This document shows positions 33,143 to 40,599 of a stretch of 64,000 bases of DNA, one piece after another. The notes below the pieces were generated by a model that was not told where the DNA came from, searched no databases, and was given only the letters and a program-made list of their open reading frames with translations. Position 1 is the first letter of the stretch; every line of letters starts with the position of its first letter. The stretch comes from Rhizobium oryzihabitans (GTDB lineage: Bacteria; Pseudomonadota; Alphaproteobacteria; Rhizobiales; Rhizobiaceae), in contig NZ_CP048632.1 of assembly GCF_010669145.1 (NCBI RefSeq), forward strand, positions 372,001 to 436,000, given 5' to 3'. The position numbers and the translations under genes are program-made.

Positions 33143-33966
33143 GCTGCTGCCTCCTGCTTCGGTCCAAGCATATTGTTTGCCAGTCTCAGAGTGAGAACAC
33201 CCATCTTAAGCATACTCATCAGTCGTGCTCGGAGAATGGTGGCTCCTGGCCGACCTGCGCAGATTTGATCCATCATGGCTTCCGCCTCTGCGTCGCTCTC
33301 TGGGATGGGCAACGGCAACGTTTCTTCATCGCCTATTTGATCAGGAGAATACCCCTTAAGAGGTTCTTCCACTTCATAGAGAGAATCTCCAAGGTATCCT
33401 CTATGGTATTTGTCGGTAGATTCTACCGGGACATCCTGGTAGTTACTACCGGGACATCCATTTTCAGGGGTGGTAGATTCTACCGGGACATGAGCGGATT
33501 TCATGTTTTTACGCCTCCGCTCTTCCTTCTTTCGCTCTGCATCCTTCTCGCTCAGATACTCGGCGGCTTCCCGAGTGTGCATTTTAACGACCTCGGCACG
33601 TGGGTTTTCCACATGGTACCGAACGCAGCCGTCTTTGGTGGTTGTTCCGGTGGTGACGAGGTAATGGTTATCGACCAGAAGCGCCCGCGCATTGCGGGCG
33701 GTCCTGTCTGACTTTATACCACCCCGCGCCATCAGGGTCAGTGACGAAGCGTAAACAGAGGTCGGCTTCAAGCTTACTTTATCGACCTTGAGAAAGGACA
33801 GATAAACGACGATTGCTTGGACGCATGGCGCTCCGTGCAGCTTCGGATCTGCCGCGACGGTTTCAATGGTCTTGAGTTTGAATGCCACAAGCTGGCTACA
33901 CGCGACCTGATATGGCGACCGCGTGTCTTCAATGATCTCGCCATGCTCGGTGATGTACTCGCTCAA
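33139..33966 (-). CDS. Replication initiator-like protein with winged-helix start
   Basis: A 275-residue protein starting with TTG in a TTGA overlap with the upstream gene. Residues about 25-110 read as a winged helix of the phage replication initiator type (VAFKLKTIETVAADPKL, Thr-Ser-Val-Tyr-Ala-Ser-Ser-Leu, Lys-Ser-Asp-Arg-Thr-Ala-Arg-Asn-Ala-Arg-Ala-Leu). A charged Lys/Arg/Glu-rich linker follows, then VPVEST repeats, encoded by three iteron-like DNA repeats. This matches the lambda O gene, which contains its own origin. The initiator role is an inference. Confidence 0.6.
   Translation of the reverse strand: MSEYITEHGEIIEDTRSPYQVACSQLVAFKLKTIETVAADPKLHGAPCVQAIVVYLSFLKVDKVSLKPTSVYASSLTLMARGGIKSDRTARNARALLVDNHYLVTTGTTTKDGCVRYHVENPRAEVVKMHTREAAEYLSEKDAERKKEERRRKNMKSAHVPVESTTPENGCPGSNYQDVPVESTDKYHRGYLGDSLYEVEEPLKGYSPDQIGDEETLPLPIPESDAEAEAMMDQICAGRPGATILRARLMSMLKMGVLTLRLANNMLGPKQEAAA
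33415..33491. repeat. Three iteron-like repeats inside the replication gene (candidate origin)
   Basis: Copies at 33415-33436, 33438-33459 and 33472-33491. Each begins with a 13-bp palindrome (GGTAGATTCTACC, or GGTAGTTACTACC in the middle copy), followed by GGGACAT. Centre spacing is 23 and 34 bases. In the protein they encode VPVEST twice. Confidence 0.65.
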
Positions 33967-34130
33967 CCGAACGCCCTCCGGTTCTGGCGATACTGGTTCG
34001 CCAAGGTGAGTGCCTGGGCGGCTTGCGCCGCCGTCAGGCTGAAAATGTTCTGAAGCAGGGCCAGCTTGTTCGGCAGGTCGTGCGGTTGCTCTGACAGCCA
34101 CATGGCGGCTTTCTCGATGGGTGTGGTCAT
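33963..34130 (-). CDS. 55-residue early phage protein
   Basis: ATG at 34130 in a TGATG overlap; the stop overlaps the TTG start of the replication gene. Helical, with an Asp-Leu-Pro-Asn-Lys-Leu-Ala-Leu-Leu and LTLANQYR pattern that might be a small helix-turn-helix. It is short enough to be missed by a standard length limit. Position suggests translational coupling to the initiator. Confidence 0.55.
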   Translation of the reverse strand: MTTPIEKAAMWLSEQPHDLPNKLALLQNIFSLTAAQAAQALTLANQYRQNRRAFG

Positions 34131-34345
34131 CACTTCCTCCCCAGCACATGAAGGCGTTGCAATTCCCTCGCCACGTCTTGCAGCGAGAGTTCGTAACGAG
34201 CGCCGGCAACAACGGTATCGGGAGCAATCTCGGTCAGCATGTAGCCGCCGAAATTATCCATGCCCTCGGCCTTGCGGGACTTGTGGAAGTCGTAGCCGCT
34301 TTCGCGGGCGAGCTTCTTGAGGCGGGCTTCGGGGTTCAGGCTCAT
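34130..34345 (-). CDS. 71-residue early phage protein
   Basis: Basic N-terminus (Pro-Glu-Ala-Arg-Leu-Lys-Lys-Leu-Ala) and a segment with Gly-Tyr-Met-Leu; the C-terminal helix is SLQDVARELQRL. Overlaps on both sides. Function unknown. Confidence 0.6.
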   Translation of the reverse strand: MSLNPEARLKKLARESGYDFHKSRKAEGMDNFGGYMLTEIAPDTVVAGARYELSLQDVARELQRLHVLGRK

Positions 34346-34638
34346 TGAACGCTACCTCCTTCGTCAGGTATCAGGGAGACAAGGCGACGGCCTTCTCGAA
34401 GGAGCGCAAGCTTGAACGTGTTGCAGGCGATCTGGATGTCGTTGTCGCAGGTGCCGCCGTCTGTCAGGTGGTCCTGAACATCCTTCACGGCGGCTTCGAT
34501 CTCCTCTTCGAGGGCATGAAGAGGCAGATCAAACATGACCGCTTTCTGGAAGAGTAAGCGGCCAGATGTCTTACCGATCTCCTCCAGCTTTGCCATGCAG
34601 AGCGCTGTGAGTTGCTCGCGGGAAAGGTTGTCGCTCAT
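34342..34638 (-). CDS. 98-residue early phage protein
   Basis: Start at Met-Ser-Asp-Asn with a GGAGGG site. Helical protein with LTALCMAKLEEIG and ALEEEIEAAVKDVQDHL. Not recognised. Lies in the same overlapping early operon. Confidence 0.6.
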   Translation of the reverse strand: MSDNLSREQLTALCMAKLEEIGKTSGRLLFQKAVMFDLPLHALEEEIEAAVKDVQDHLTDGGTCDNDIQIACNTFKLALLREGRRLVSLIPDEGGSVQ

Positions 34639-34877
34639 AGCCCGCACCCTCCATAGATACGACCGACGCTGTAGTCACCTTCGTCACCGTTGAAATCATG
34701 CTCGTCACCGTTCGGCTCGCGCTCGTCGTCATATTCCCGATCCTCCATTTCGGGATAGGTATCTGCCAGATAGGGCTCAAGGTTCTCGTCGCCATCGACG
34801 AGGTCGAGGAGGGCGACCAGTTCCTCGATTTTCGCTTCGAGGCGGGCGCGGGTGATTTCCAGAGGGGACTGTCTCAT
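34635..34877 (-). CDS. 80-residue acidic early phage protein
   Basis: A helical Arg/Leu/Glu-rich first half (RARLEAKIEELVALLDLV) and a highly acidic second half with Asp-Gly-Asp-Glu repeats, then a Gly-rich end. It may mimic DNA, but that is speculation. Both ends overlap neighbours. Confidence 0.6.
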   Translation of the reverse strand: MRQSPLEITRARLEAKIEELVALLDLVDGDENLEPYLADTYPEMEDREYDDEREPNGDEHDFNGDEGDYSVGRIYGGCGL

Positions 34878-35083
34878 GCGAAAGCCTCCCCAAGCTCTTC
34901 CACACAGTCCCTGATGACTTTAATTCGGTCATCGATCTCTTCAGACAGGGCCTGAAGCGCGTTGACCGCGAACGTATCTTTCACATCACTGCAGGCCATG
35001 AAGAGCGCGCGGTTAAGGTTCTTGGCGGTAATGATCATGTCTGCAATTTCGAGCAGCTTGTGCTTCGCGTCGGTGGCGCTCAT
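34874..35083 (-). CDS. 69-residue early phage protein
   Basis: Start at Met-Ser-Ala-Thr-Asp in the ATGA overlap. Helical protein with one Asp-Val-Lys-Asp-Thr-Phe-Ala-Val-Asn-Ala-Leu segment. Not recognised. Confidence 0.6.
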   Translation of the reverse strand: MSATDAKHKLLEIADMIITAKNLNRALFMACSDVKDTFAVNALQALSEEIDDRIKVIRDCVEELGEAFA

Positions 35084-35475
35084 GCCAATTCCTCCCCGTT
35101 CCATGCCGCATGAAAGGCTTTGTTCAGCCTTGAGCAGCGAACAGCGACGTCGTTGATCAGGAAGGACATCTGATCATCTTCGTGCTTCGTGATCCGGTAG
35201 GTCACGTCGTTGTCGCCGGAAGATGCAATGCGAGAGCTCGGGCCGAATGTCGTGTCAAAGGACTCGGCAGCAATCTCGGCCATGTGCATCAACTCGCGGA
35301 CGGCGCTTTCAAGACTGCGCATCGCCCACGCAACTTCCTTATCTGTCGCTTTCTTTTCGGCCGGAGCCGTGGTAAATGTTTCCACGTTCATTTCGATATC
35401 CTTCTGGGGGATTGAGGAACCATGGCTCGGAGAGGTTGCCGCCTCTGCCGGGCCTTTTGCGTTCTGGGAGGTCAT
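35080..35475 (-). CDS. 131-residue early phage protein
   Basis: Start at Met-Thr-Ser-Gln-Asn, overlapping the stop of the Xis-like gene. A 35-residue Ser/Pro/Ala-rich start is followed by a helical domain (WAMRSLESAVRELMHMAEI) and an Arg/Asp-rich C-terminal part with two Cys/Arg sites. Not recognised. Confidence 0.6.
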   Translation of the reverse strand: MTSQNAKGPAEAATSPSHGSSIPQKDIEMNVETFTTAPAEKKATDKEVAWAMRSLESAVRELMHMAEIAAESFDTTFGPSSRIASSGDNDVTYRITKHEDDQMSFLINDVAVRCSRLNKAFHAAWNGEELA

Positions 35476-35666
35476 GCTGCCTCCATGAAGAAGTCGATGA
35501 GCTTCTGACGGGCGATTACCCACCGGCCATGGACCTTTTTTGCGGGAAGCTGCCCCTTGTCGAGCATGTCGAAAGTGACCCGGGTCGAGCGACCGATAAC
35601 CTTCCCGATTTCTTCAGCGCCCCAAATGAGATCGAGCGCATCTGTTTTGTCGGTGTTGACTTGCAT
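35472..35666 (-). CDS. Xis-like helix-turn-helix protein
   Basis: A 64-residue protein with a MerR/excisionase-type helix-turn-helix: LIWGAEEIGKVIGRSTRVTF, then the wing segment LPAKKVHGRWVIARQKL. Such proteins act as excisionases or early regulators. It is the first gene of the early minus-strand operon, across from the operator region and the Arc-like repressor. Confidence 0.7.
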   Translation of the reverse strand: MQVNTDKTDALDLIWGAEEIGKVIGRSTRVTFDMLDKGQLPAKKVHGRWVIARQKLIDFFMEAA

Positions 35667-35691
35667 CCGTATTCCTCGTTAACCAAACGTA

Positions 35692-35767
35692 TTAGCACCG
35701 TGCTAACCGTAAGAATGTCTAGCACCGTGTTAGTATTGACGTCAAGCGCCATTTAGCACAGTGCTAT
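35692..35767. promoter_or_regulatory. Three palindromic operators between divergent early and int operons
   Basis: TTAGCACCGTGCTAA (35692-35706), CTAGCACCGTGTTAG (35719-35733) and TTAGCACAGTGCTAT (35753-35767), core TAGCAC-n-GTGCTA. They flank a palindromic TTGACGTCAA at 35736-35745, which could serve as a -35 element on either strand. The Arc-like product encoded next to them is the likely ligand. Confidence 0.7.
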
Positions 35768-35792
35768 ATGAAATTAACGGGAATGAGATGAA

Positions 35793-36221
35793 ATGGCGAA
35801 AGCTGGTCGAGGCTCTGAGCAGGTCATGATACGCCTTCCAGATGGTATGCGAGACACCTTGAAGGAAATTGCTGCTGCAAACGGGAGGTCAATGAACGCT
35901 GAAATCGTAGAACGATTAGGCGCATCACTTCAGTGGCCATGGATATCCATATCGCCAGAATTGCACGATGAGGCGATAGACCTTCCTATGGGCATACTCT
36001 CCGAGCTAGAAGCAAAGATCAAAGCAGACATCGAATTTCTTGTCGGCGAGGCCCTGTACAATCACAAACTCTCCCAATCGAATTTGGTGCACCAGTTCGA
36101 GAGTATCGTAGAGTACGCGCCTGAAGAGGAGCGGCCAAAACTGAGGCAAGAGATTCGGGACCTTCTGATCAGGGCTGGCGTTTCGGTTGAGGCTGCTGGC
36201 ATGTTTGCAAAGGATGACTGA
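35793..36221 (+). CDS. Arc-family ribbon-helix-helix regulator with extended C-terminus
   Basis: A 142-residue protein. Residues 8-45 are an Arc-type ribbon-helix-helix: QVMIRLPDGMRDTLKEIAA, then NGRSMNAEIVERL. The remaining 95 residues are helical and may mediate oligomerisation or signal response. No peptidase domain, so it is not a LexA/CI-type self-cleaving repressor. Next to three palindromic operators and transcribed with int (TGATG overlap). Probably the repressor of prophage B. Confidence 0.75.
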   Translation: MAKAGRGSEQVMIRLPDGMRDTLKEIAAANGRSMNAEIVERLGASLQWPWISISPELHDEAIDLPMGILSELEAKIKADIEFLVGEALYNHKLSQSNLVHQFESIVEYAPEEERPKLRQEIRDLLIRAGVSVEAAGMFAKDD

Positions 36222-37393
36222 TGTCAGTTCGCAAGCGTGAATGGGTAACGCCGAAAGGCGAGGCAAAGAGCGCCTGGGTGGTTGATTACTTCGACACCGC
36301 AGGTAAGCGCCGGCTGAAAACCTTCAAACTGAAGAAGGAAGCGGAAAGGTTCGCCGCTACGGCCTCTGTTGAGGTCAGGGAAGGCGTCCACGTCGCTGAC
36401 AGTGCAAGTGTGACCGTCGAGAAGGCCGGCGCCCTCTGGATCGCCTCGGGCGAAAGCGCGGGTCTTGAGCGGTCATCTATGGATCAGCGCAAAAGCCACC
36501 TGAAACACCACATCAATCCCTTGATCGGACAGACGCTGTTGTCACGGCTTACTGTGCCGGCGGTGAGGGACTTTGAAGACACTATGCGCCAGAACGGCCG
36601 ATCGCCAGCTATGGTGAAAAAGGTTCTCACCTCACTTGGCTCGATCCTGTCTGATGCCAATGAGCGAGGACTGGCAACGCGCAATCCAGTGCGGGATATC
36701 CGGTCCAGCCGCAAGGGTCGAGATCGGCGCCAGGAGAAGCGCCAGAAGGGCAAGCTCGTCGTCGGGGTGGATATACCCACCAGAAACGAGATAAAGGCGC
36801 TTGTGGCGGCTCTGGATGGCAACTGGAGGCCATTGCTTGTTACGGCCGTCTTCACTGGCATGCGATCGTCGGAAATCCGGGGGCTTCGCTGGCGTGACGT
36901 GAATTTTAAGAAGGCCGAGATCCACGTCAATCAGCGCGCTGACCAGTTCAAGGAAATCGGCCCGACGAAGTCAGAGGCCGGCGTCAGAACGATCCCGGTT
37001 CCTCCTGTCGTCATCGCAGCGCTGAAAGAGCATAAGCTACGGCAACCGCCTGGCTTCGAACTCGTCTTCGCCAATCCGGACGGAGAACCGCGTTCACACG
37101 CGAACATTGTCAACAAGGGCCTCAAGCCGGCGATGATTCGAGCTGGCGTGACCGTAGGCGAGGGGGATGACGTCGAGGCGAAATACACCGGCCTTCACGC
37201 GCTGCGCCACTTCTACGCCTCATGGCTCATCAACCGGAAGGAAGACGGCGGCCTAGGTCTGCCGGTCAAAATGGTGCAAGAGCGCATGGGGCATTCCTCA
37301 ATCGTGATGACGATGGACACCTATGGGCACCTGTTCCCACGGCTGGACGATGGGACAGAACTAGCACAAGCCGCGAACGTTCTGCTCGACTGA
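36221..37393 (+). CDS. Tyrosine-type site-specific integrase
   Basis: A 390-residue phage integrase: N-terminal arm-binding-like domain, SAM-like core-binding domain (about 65-165) and catalytic domain with Arg215 (GMRSSEIRGL), Lys250 (PTKSEAG), His326 and Arg329 (HALRH), His358 (MGHSS) and nucleophile Tyr368 (MDTYGH). All residues needed for activity are present. It lies 61 bases before the attR copy. It recombines attP with the 3' end of tRNA-Cys. Confidence 0.95.
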   Translation: MSVRKREWVTPKGEAKSAWVVDYFDTAGKRRLKTFKLKKEAERFAATASVEVREGVHVADSASVTVEKAGALWIASGESAGLERSSMDQRKSHLKHHINPLIGQTLLSRLTVPAVRDFEDTMRQNGRSPAMVKKVLTSLGSILSDANERGLATRNPVRDIRSSRKGRDRRQEKRQKGKLVVGVDIPTRNEIKALVAALDGNWRPLLVTAVFTGMRSSEIRGLRWRDVNFKKAEIHVNQRADQFKEIGPTKSEAGVRTIPVPPVVIAALKEHKLRQPPGFELVFANPDGEPRSHANIVNKGLKPAMIRAGVTVGEGDDVEAKYTGLHALRHFYASWLINRKEDGGLGLPVKMVQERMGHSSIVMTMDTYGHLFPRLDDGTELAQAANVLLD

Positions 37394-37414
37394 CTGCAAC
37401 ATGACTGCGACACA
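37394..37414 (+). promoter_or_regulatory. Candidate integrase arm-type sites, right side
   Basis: CTGCAACATG and CTGCGACACA, two copies of the motif seen five times beside attL. Confidence 0.4.
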
Positions 37415-37453
37415 CGACGAAAACTCATTGTGAAATCAATGGCGGGTGAAAGC

Positions 37454-37498
37454 CTGCAAATCCTTGTACCCCGGTTCAATTCCGGGCGAGGCCTCCAA
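37454..37498 (+). repeat. attR core (45 bp, displaced tRNA-Cys 3' end)
   Basis: Identical to the tRNA part at 18682-18726. It lacks the 5' half of the tRNA, so it is not a second gene. Confidence 0.92.
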
Positions 37499-37860
37499 TC
37501 AGCTCCTTCACCGGGAGCAAATATCTGAAATACCTTCCTTATTATCCAGGTGTGGCAATGTGAACCGTCGCCGTCCTTTGGCCGGGGCTCTCCATACCCA
37601 TTTTATCCCATCATCGCGTCATCGGCGGGGTAACACCTGCGATCCGGCTCCACGTTCGGCGTCCCTCGTGTGCATTCTCGATGATGAGTGCCAAACGGGA
37701 GATCGCTGCTGCATGACGCAAGCCCCCCGACGAAGCGAACCCGTTGGCTGCGTCAAAAAGACCCTGCGTGGGGACATGGATTGAAGTTGTTGACGCCCCT
37801 ATTTTGAGATAGCGCTCTTCACGATCGATAGTGTCACGTAACAGCTTGGAAATATTCGAA
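37499..37860. other. Intergenic stretch right of attR
   Basis: I find no convincing gene. Short open frames here have no ribosome sites or family traits. The stretch lies between attR and a degenerate third tRNA 3' end and may belong to an older, decayed insertion. Confidence 0.4.
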
Positions 37861-37998
37861 ATGATGGATTGGGATTGGGTAGATTTATTCCCTATAGTCG
37901 TCTTTCCGCTCAAGGTTCTCGTCTTGGGGACGGGCATGTTCTTCGCCATCAAGTGGCATCACGATCAGGCGAAGAAGGACAAAGAAACGAGACCGTAA
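37861..37998 (+). CDS. Small membrane protein, 45 residues
   Basis: Starts with Met-Met-Asp-Trp-Asp-Trp-Val-Asp, then one hydrophobic helix (IVVFPLKVLVLGTGMFFAI), then a short basic tail rich in Lys and His. A proline inside the helix and a charged C-terminus suggest a single-pass protein. I recall similar small proteins in Rhizobiaceae. No strong ribosome site. It sits between attR and the degenerate att copy. Confidence 0.55.
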   Translation: MMDWDWVDLFPIVVFPLKVLVLGTGMFFAIKWHHDQAKKDKETRP

Positions 37999-38061
37999 AT
38001 GTCCGCAGGACACACAGCTGACGCGTGAGAGTCGTCAGCCAGTATAAGAGCCGACGTTTGG

Positions 38062-38084
38062 AATTTCGGGCGAAGCCTCCAAAA
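38062..38084 (+). repeat. Degenerate third copy of the tRNA-Cys 3' end
   Basis: Matches the last 20 or so bases of tRNA-Cys plus flank at 21 of 23 positions (AATTTCGGGCGAAGCCTCC). Likely a scar of an earlier integration at the same site. Confidence 0.55.
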
Positions 38085-38323
38085 TCTCATCAACAGAACC
38101 TGTCGTCCTGACGACGTCGCACCCTGTTGCGGTCATTCACGTTCCTATTGTTCTAAAAATCCCCGCCATTTCGCTTTTTCCCGCACTTCCGGTTCACCAC
38201 GCTTGAAAGCGCAGGCTTGGGCAATTATGAGATTGTTTAAAGGCGAGGGGAGACCCGTGCCGTTTTGAGCTTTTGGAGCCGAGGCTTCCCGACCGGCATC
38301 CGCGAAATTGAGGCGATAACGAT

Positions 38324-38995
38324 ATGATGGATTTCGAAACCGCACGCGCCAATATGGTCGATAGCCAGTTGCGCACGACCGATGTGACGTCGCATTCGGT
38401 GCTGAAGGCGTTTTTGAGCGTGCCGCGCGAGGCTTTCGTGCCGGCGGGCGTGCGGCAGATTGCCTATGTGGACGAGGATCTGCAGATCTGTCCCGCCCGG
38501 GATGGCCGCCCGGCCCGTTACGTCATGAAGGCTTCGCCGCTGGCAAAGCTTCTGCAGCTTGCTGCCGTGTCCAAGGAGGACGTGGTTCTGGAAGTCGGCG
38601 GCGGCGCCGGTTATACGGCCGCCATTCTGTCCCAGCTCGCCGGTTCGGTTGTGTCGCTCGAATGCGACGAGACGCTGGCGGCTGAGGCGACTGAGACCCT
38701 GGCGTCGCTTGGATATGACAATGTTGCCGTCGTCACCGGCGATCTTGAAAAGGGTTATGCGGGCGAAGCGCCCTATGACCTGGTTTTCGTCAACGGTTCT
38801 GTCGAGGAAGTGCCGGCGGCGCTGACCGATCAGCTGCGGGACGGCGGACGTCTGGTCGTGGTTGTCGGATATGGCAATGCTGCCAAGGCCACCGTCTATC
38901 GCCGCGACGGCAACAGCACATCGGCCGTGACCTCCTTCAATGCCTCGATCAAGCCCCTGCCGGGCTTCGCCAAGGCGGCCGAATTCGTTTTCTGA
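38324..38995 (+). CDS. Protein-L-isoaspartate O-methyltransferase family protein
   Basis: A 223-residue SAM-dependent methyltransferase of the PIMT family: TARANMVDSQLRT start, VLEVGGGAGYTAAIL as SAM motif I, Leu-Glu-Cys-Asp-Glu as the acidic residue after strand 2, and a DLVFVNGSVEEVP segment. Compared with the true PIMT at 61782, the active-site region is altered, so it may not repair isoaspartate. A terminator follows 28 bases after the stop. Confidence 0.8.
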   Translation: MMDFETARANMVDSQLRTTDVTSHSVLKAFLSVPREAFVPAGVRQIAYVDEDLQICPARDGRPARYVMKASPLAKLLQLAAVSKEDVVLEVGGGAGYTAAILSQLAGSVVSLECDETLAAEATETLASLGYDNVAVVTGDLEKGYAGEAPYDLVFVNGSVEEVPAALTDQLRDGGRLVVVVGYGNAAKATVYRRDGNSTSAVTSFNASIKPLPGFAKAAEFVF

Positions 38996-39022
38996 TCCAC
39001 GGAAACGATTATCCTGTTTTGA

Positions 39023-39057
39023 CGCCGGGGTGGAGTTTTCACCCCGGCGTTTGTTTT
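39023..39057 (+). terminator. Strong Rho-independent terminator
   Basis: Ten-base perfect stem CGCCGGGGTG / CACCCCGGCG with a seven-base loop, then TTTGTTTTT. Ends the methyltransferase transcript. Confidence 0.9.
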
Positions 39058-39410
39058 TGCGGGCAGGGCCGTCGTTTGCTCAGACATAATCCTCGGCCTT
39101 GCCGAAAAAAAGGCTGCTCTCACAAAGCTGTGCATCACCGCGAAAGTTGTCGAATCAGTGATTTAGTTCCTGACTATGCTGCCCTAAACTAAGGGTGATT
39201 CGGGGTGTGCGTATTTCTGCCCCGCATGAGCCTGCGACAGGGATGGCAAAGACGCTTGGCGGTTTTGACCTGACATGTTTCAGAGCATCGGGGCGGCGAT
39301 CGGGTGCGATTGTCGCAAACGCGATGTAGGAATTGAACAGGTGCAAAGCGCCCTTTCCGGCATCCGAGGTGGTGCGGCCGGGCGCTCGAGAGTGGAAACC
39401 GGGGATTGAT
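39058..39410. other. Intergenic region upstream of popZ
   Basis: No gene visible. It should hold the popZ promoter; I could not choose one by eye. In some rhizobia, as I recall, tolC lies between the same two neighbours; no trace of it is seen here. Confidence 0.4.
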
Positions 39411-40382
39411 ATGGCTCAGCCAAGCGTAGCGCGTGAACCGTCCATGGAAGAAATTCTGGCGTCCATACGCCGGATCATCGAGAGCAACGAGACCGGGCCT
39501 GCCGGTGCATTTTCCGGACAGTTACCGCCCGTCTATGACGATGAAGACGAAGCCGCGAGCGAGGCGGCCTTCGTGACGGAGCCCGTCAGCCCGCCGGCCC
39601 GTGTTCCCCCCGCCGCAAACCAGGCATACGGCGCAAGGCCGGTGCAGGATTTTTCGCCGGCCTCGGAAAGGCCGACCTCCGAAAGGCCGATGTCTGAACA
39701 GCAGGAAGGCTCCGACAGGAGCATGTCGCTGGCCGATGTAGCTGCGCGTGTTCGTGCCGCCGCCGACCGCAACGCGGCCATGGGGCCGCAGGCATTTGCC
39801 GCGCAGGCTCAGCGTGAGCCCTTGCAGGCGGCTCCCACCGCCCATTCCCCAATCGCAACACAGCCTTCGGCGGTGCAACAGGTTGAACGCGCCGCGCCAC
39901 AGCGCCCGACGGATGTGCGTCCGCTGCTGGCGGCCGCTGCCGCGAGCAGCAATGAACAGCCTGCACCTTTCGCCGCCGAGGATCGCGCTGCCGCCGCCGC
40001 TGTGGAAAGCGCAGCTTTTGAGAACCGCTTCGATCAGCTGACGCTGCGCGGCGCCATTGAAGCGCCTGCCGCCGAGGAACGTTTCGAGGTTTCCGTGCAG
40101 GAACCCGCCGTCGAGATGCCGACATTCGATCTGGCCGAGCCGAAGGATGAGGGCGGCCTCTCGCTCAACCTCATTTCCGCCGCCGCCGGTGCACAGATCG
40201 CCCGCTCCTTCAGCGAGCTTGCCGAAGTTTTCGATGGCGTCGAGCGTCGTTCGATCGAAGATATGGCTGCCGACATGCTGCGCCCGATGCTGCAGGACTG
40301 GCTGGAAGACAATCTGCCGACCCTGGTGGAGCGTCTCGTGCGTGAGGAAATCGAGCGCGTGGCGCGCGGCTCGCGCCGCTAA
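39411..40382 (+). CDS. popZ: PopZ-like polar organising protein (DUF2497)
   Basis: A 323-residue protein. The N-terminus has the conserved EPSMEEILASIRRIIE; the middle (residues 35-235) is Pro/Ala/Gln-rich and disordered; the C-terminus has the ADMLRPMLQDWLEDNLP and LVEKRLV-like LVERLVREEIERVA helices that form the oligomer. In Alphaproteobacteria PopZ gathers chromosome-pole and cell-cycle proteins; in Agrobacterium it marks the growing pole. Start at ATG 39411 by family match. Confidence 0.85.
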   Translation: MAQPSVAREPSMEEILASIRRIIESNETGPAGAFSGQLPPVYDDEDEAASEAAFVTEPVSPPARVPPAANQAYGARPVQDFSPASERPTSERPMSEQQEGSDRSMSLADVAARVRAAADRNAAMGPQAFAAQAQREPLQAAPTAHSPIATQPSAVQQVERAAPQRPTDVRPLLAAAAASSNEQPAPFAAEDRAAAAAVESAAFENRFDQLTLRGAIEAPAAEERFEVSVQEPAVEMPTFDLAEPKDEGGLSLNLISAAAGAQIARSFSELAEVFDGVERRSIEDMAADMLRPMLQDWLEDNLPTLVERLVREEIERVARGSRR

Positions 40383-40431
40383 GGCCTGTCCGGCCGCATC
40401 CTGGAATGCGCGCAAGGTATTGAAACAGAGG

Positions 40432-40459
40432 CCGCTCCGGCTCCGGGGCGGCTTTTTTG
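40432..40459 (+). terminator. Rho-independent terminator after popZ
   Basis: Stem GCCGCTCCGG / CCGGGGCGGC (one G-T pair), short loop, TTTTTT. Confidence 0.85.
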
Positions 40460-40599
40460 TTGAAGATGAAGGCGTTATCGGGTCATAGTCGTTGACGGGG
40501 CCTCTCAATAGGTCGCTCGGGGGTCGGTTTCTGTTGACTCTCGACCGTCCATCCTTATTTAAAAAATCCACACAAGAACTCTAAAATTCAGGTCAGGAA

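Larger units (their letters stand above)
18682..37498. mobile_element. Prophage B (siphovirus-type, integrated in tRNA-Cys)
   Basis: Bounded by a 45-bp identical repeat: the 3' part of tRNA-Cys at 18682-18726 and a copy at 37454-37498. About 18.8 kb long. It contains a tyrosine integrase, Arc-like regulator, Xis-like protein, replication gene with iterons, terminase, portal, protease, capsid, connectors, tail tube and tape measure. It lacks recognisable lysis genes, tail tip and receptor-binding proteins, so it is a remnant or depends on a partner. Confidence 0.92.

Noticed and set aside
37446..37498. A second tRNA-Cys gene
   Set aside because: Only the 3' half from the anticodon loop is present; it is the att copy.
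39058..39410. Loss of tolC between the methyltransferase and popZ
   Set aside because: My recollection of tolC at this place in other rhizobia cannot be verified here, and no remnant is visible.
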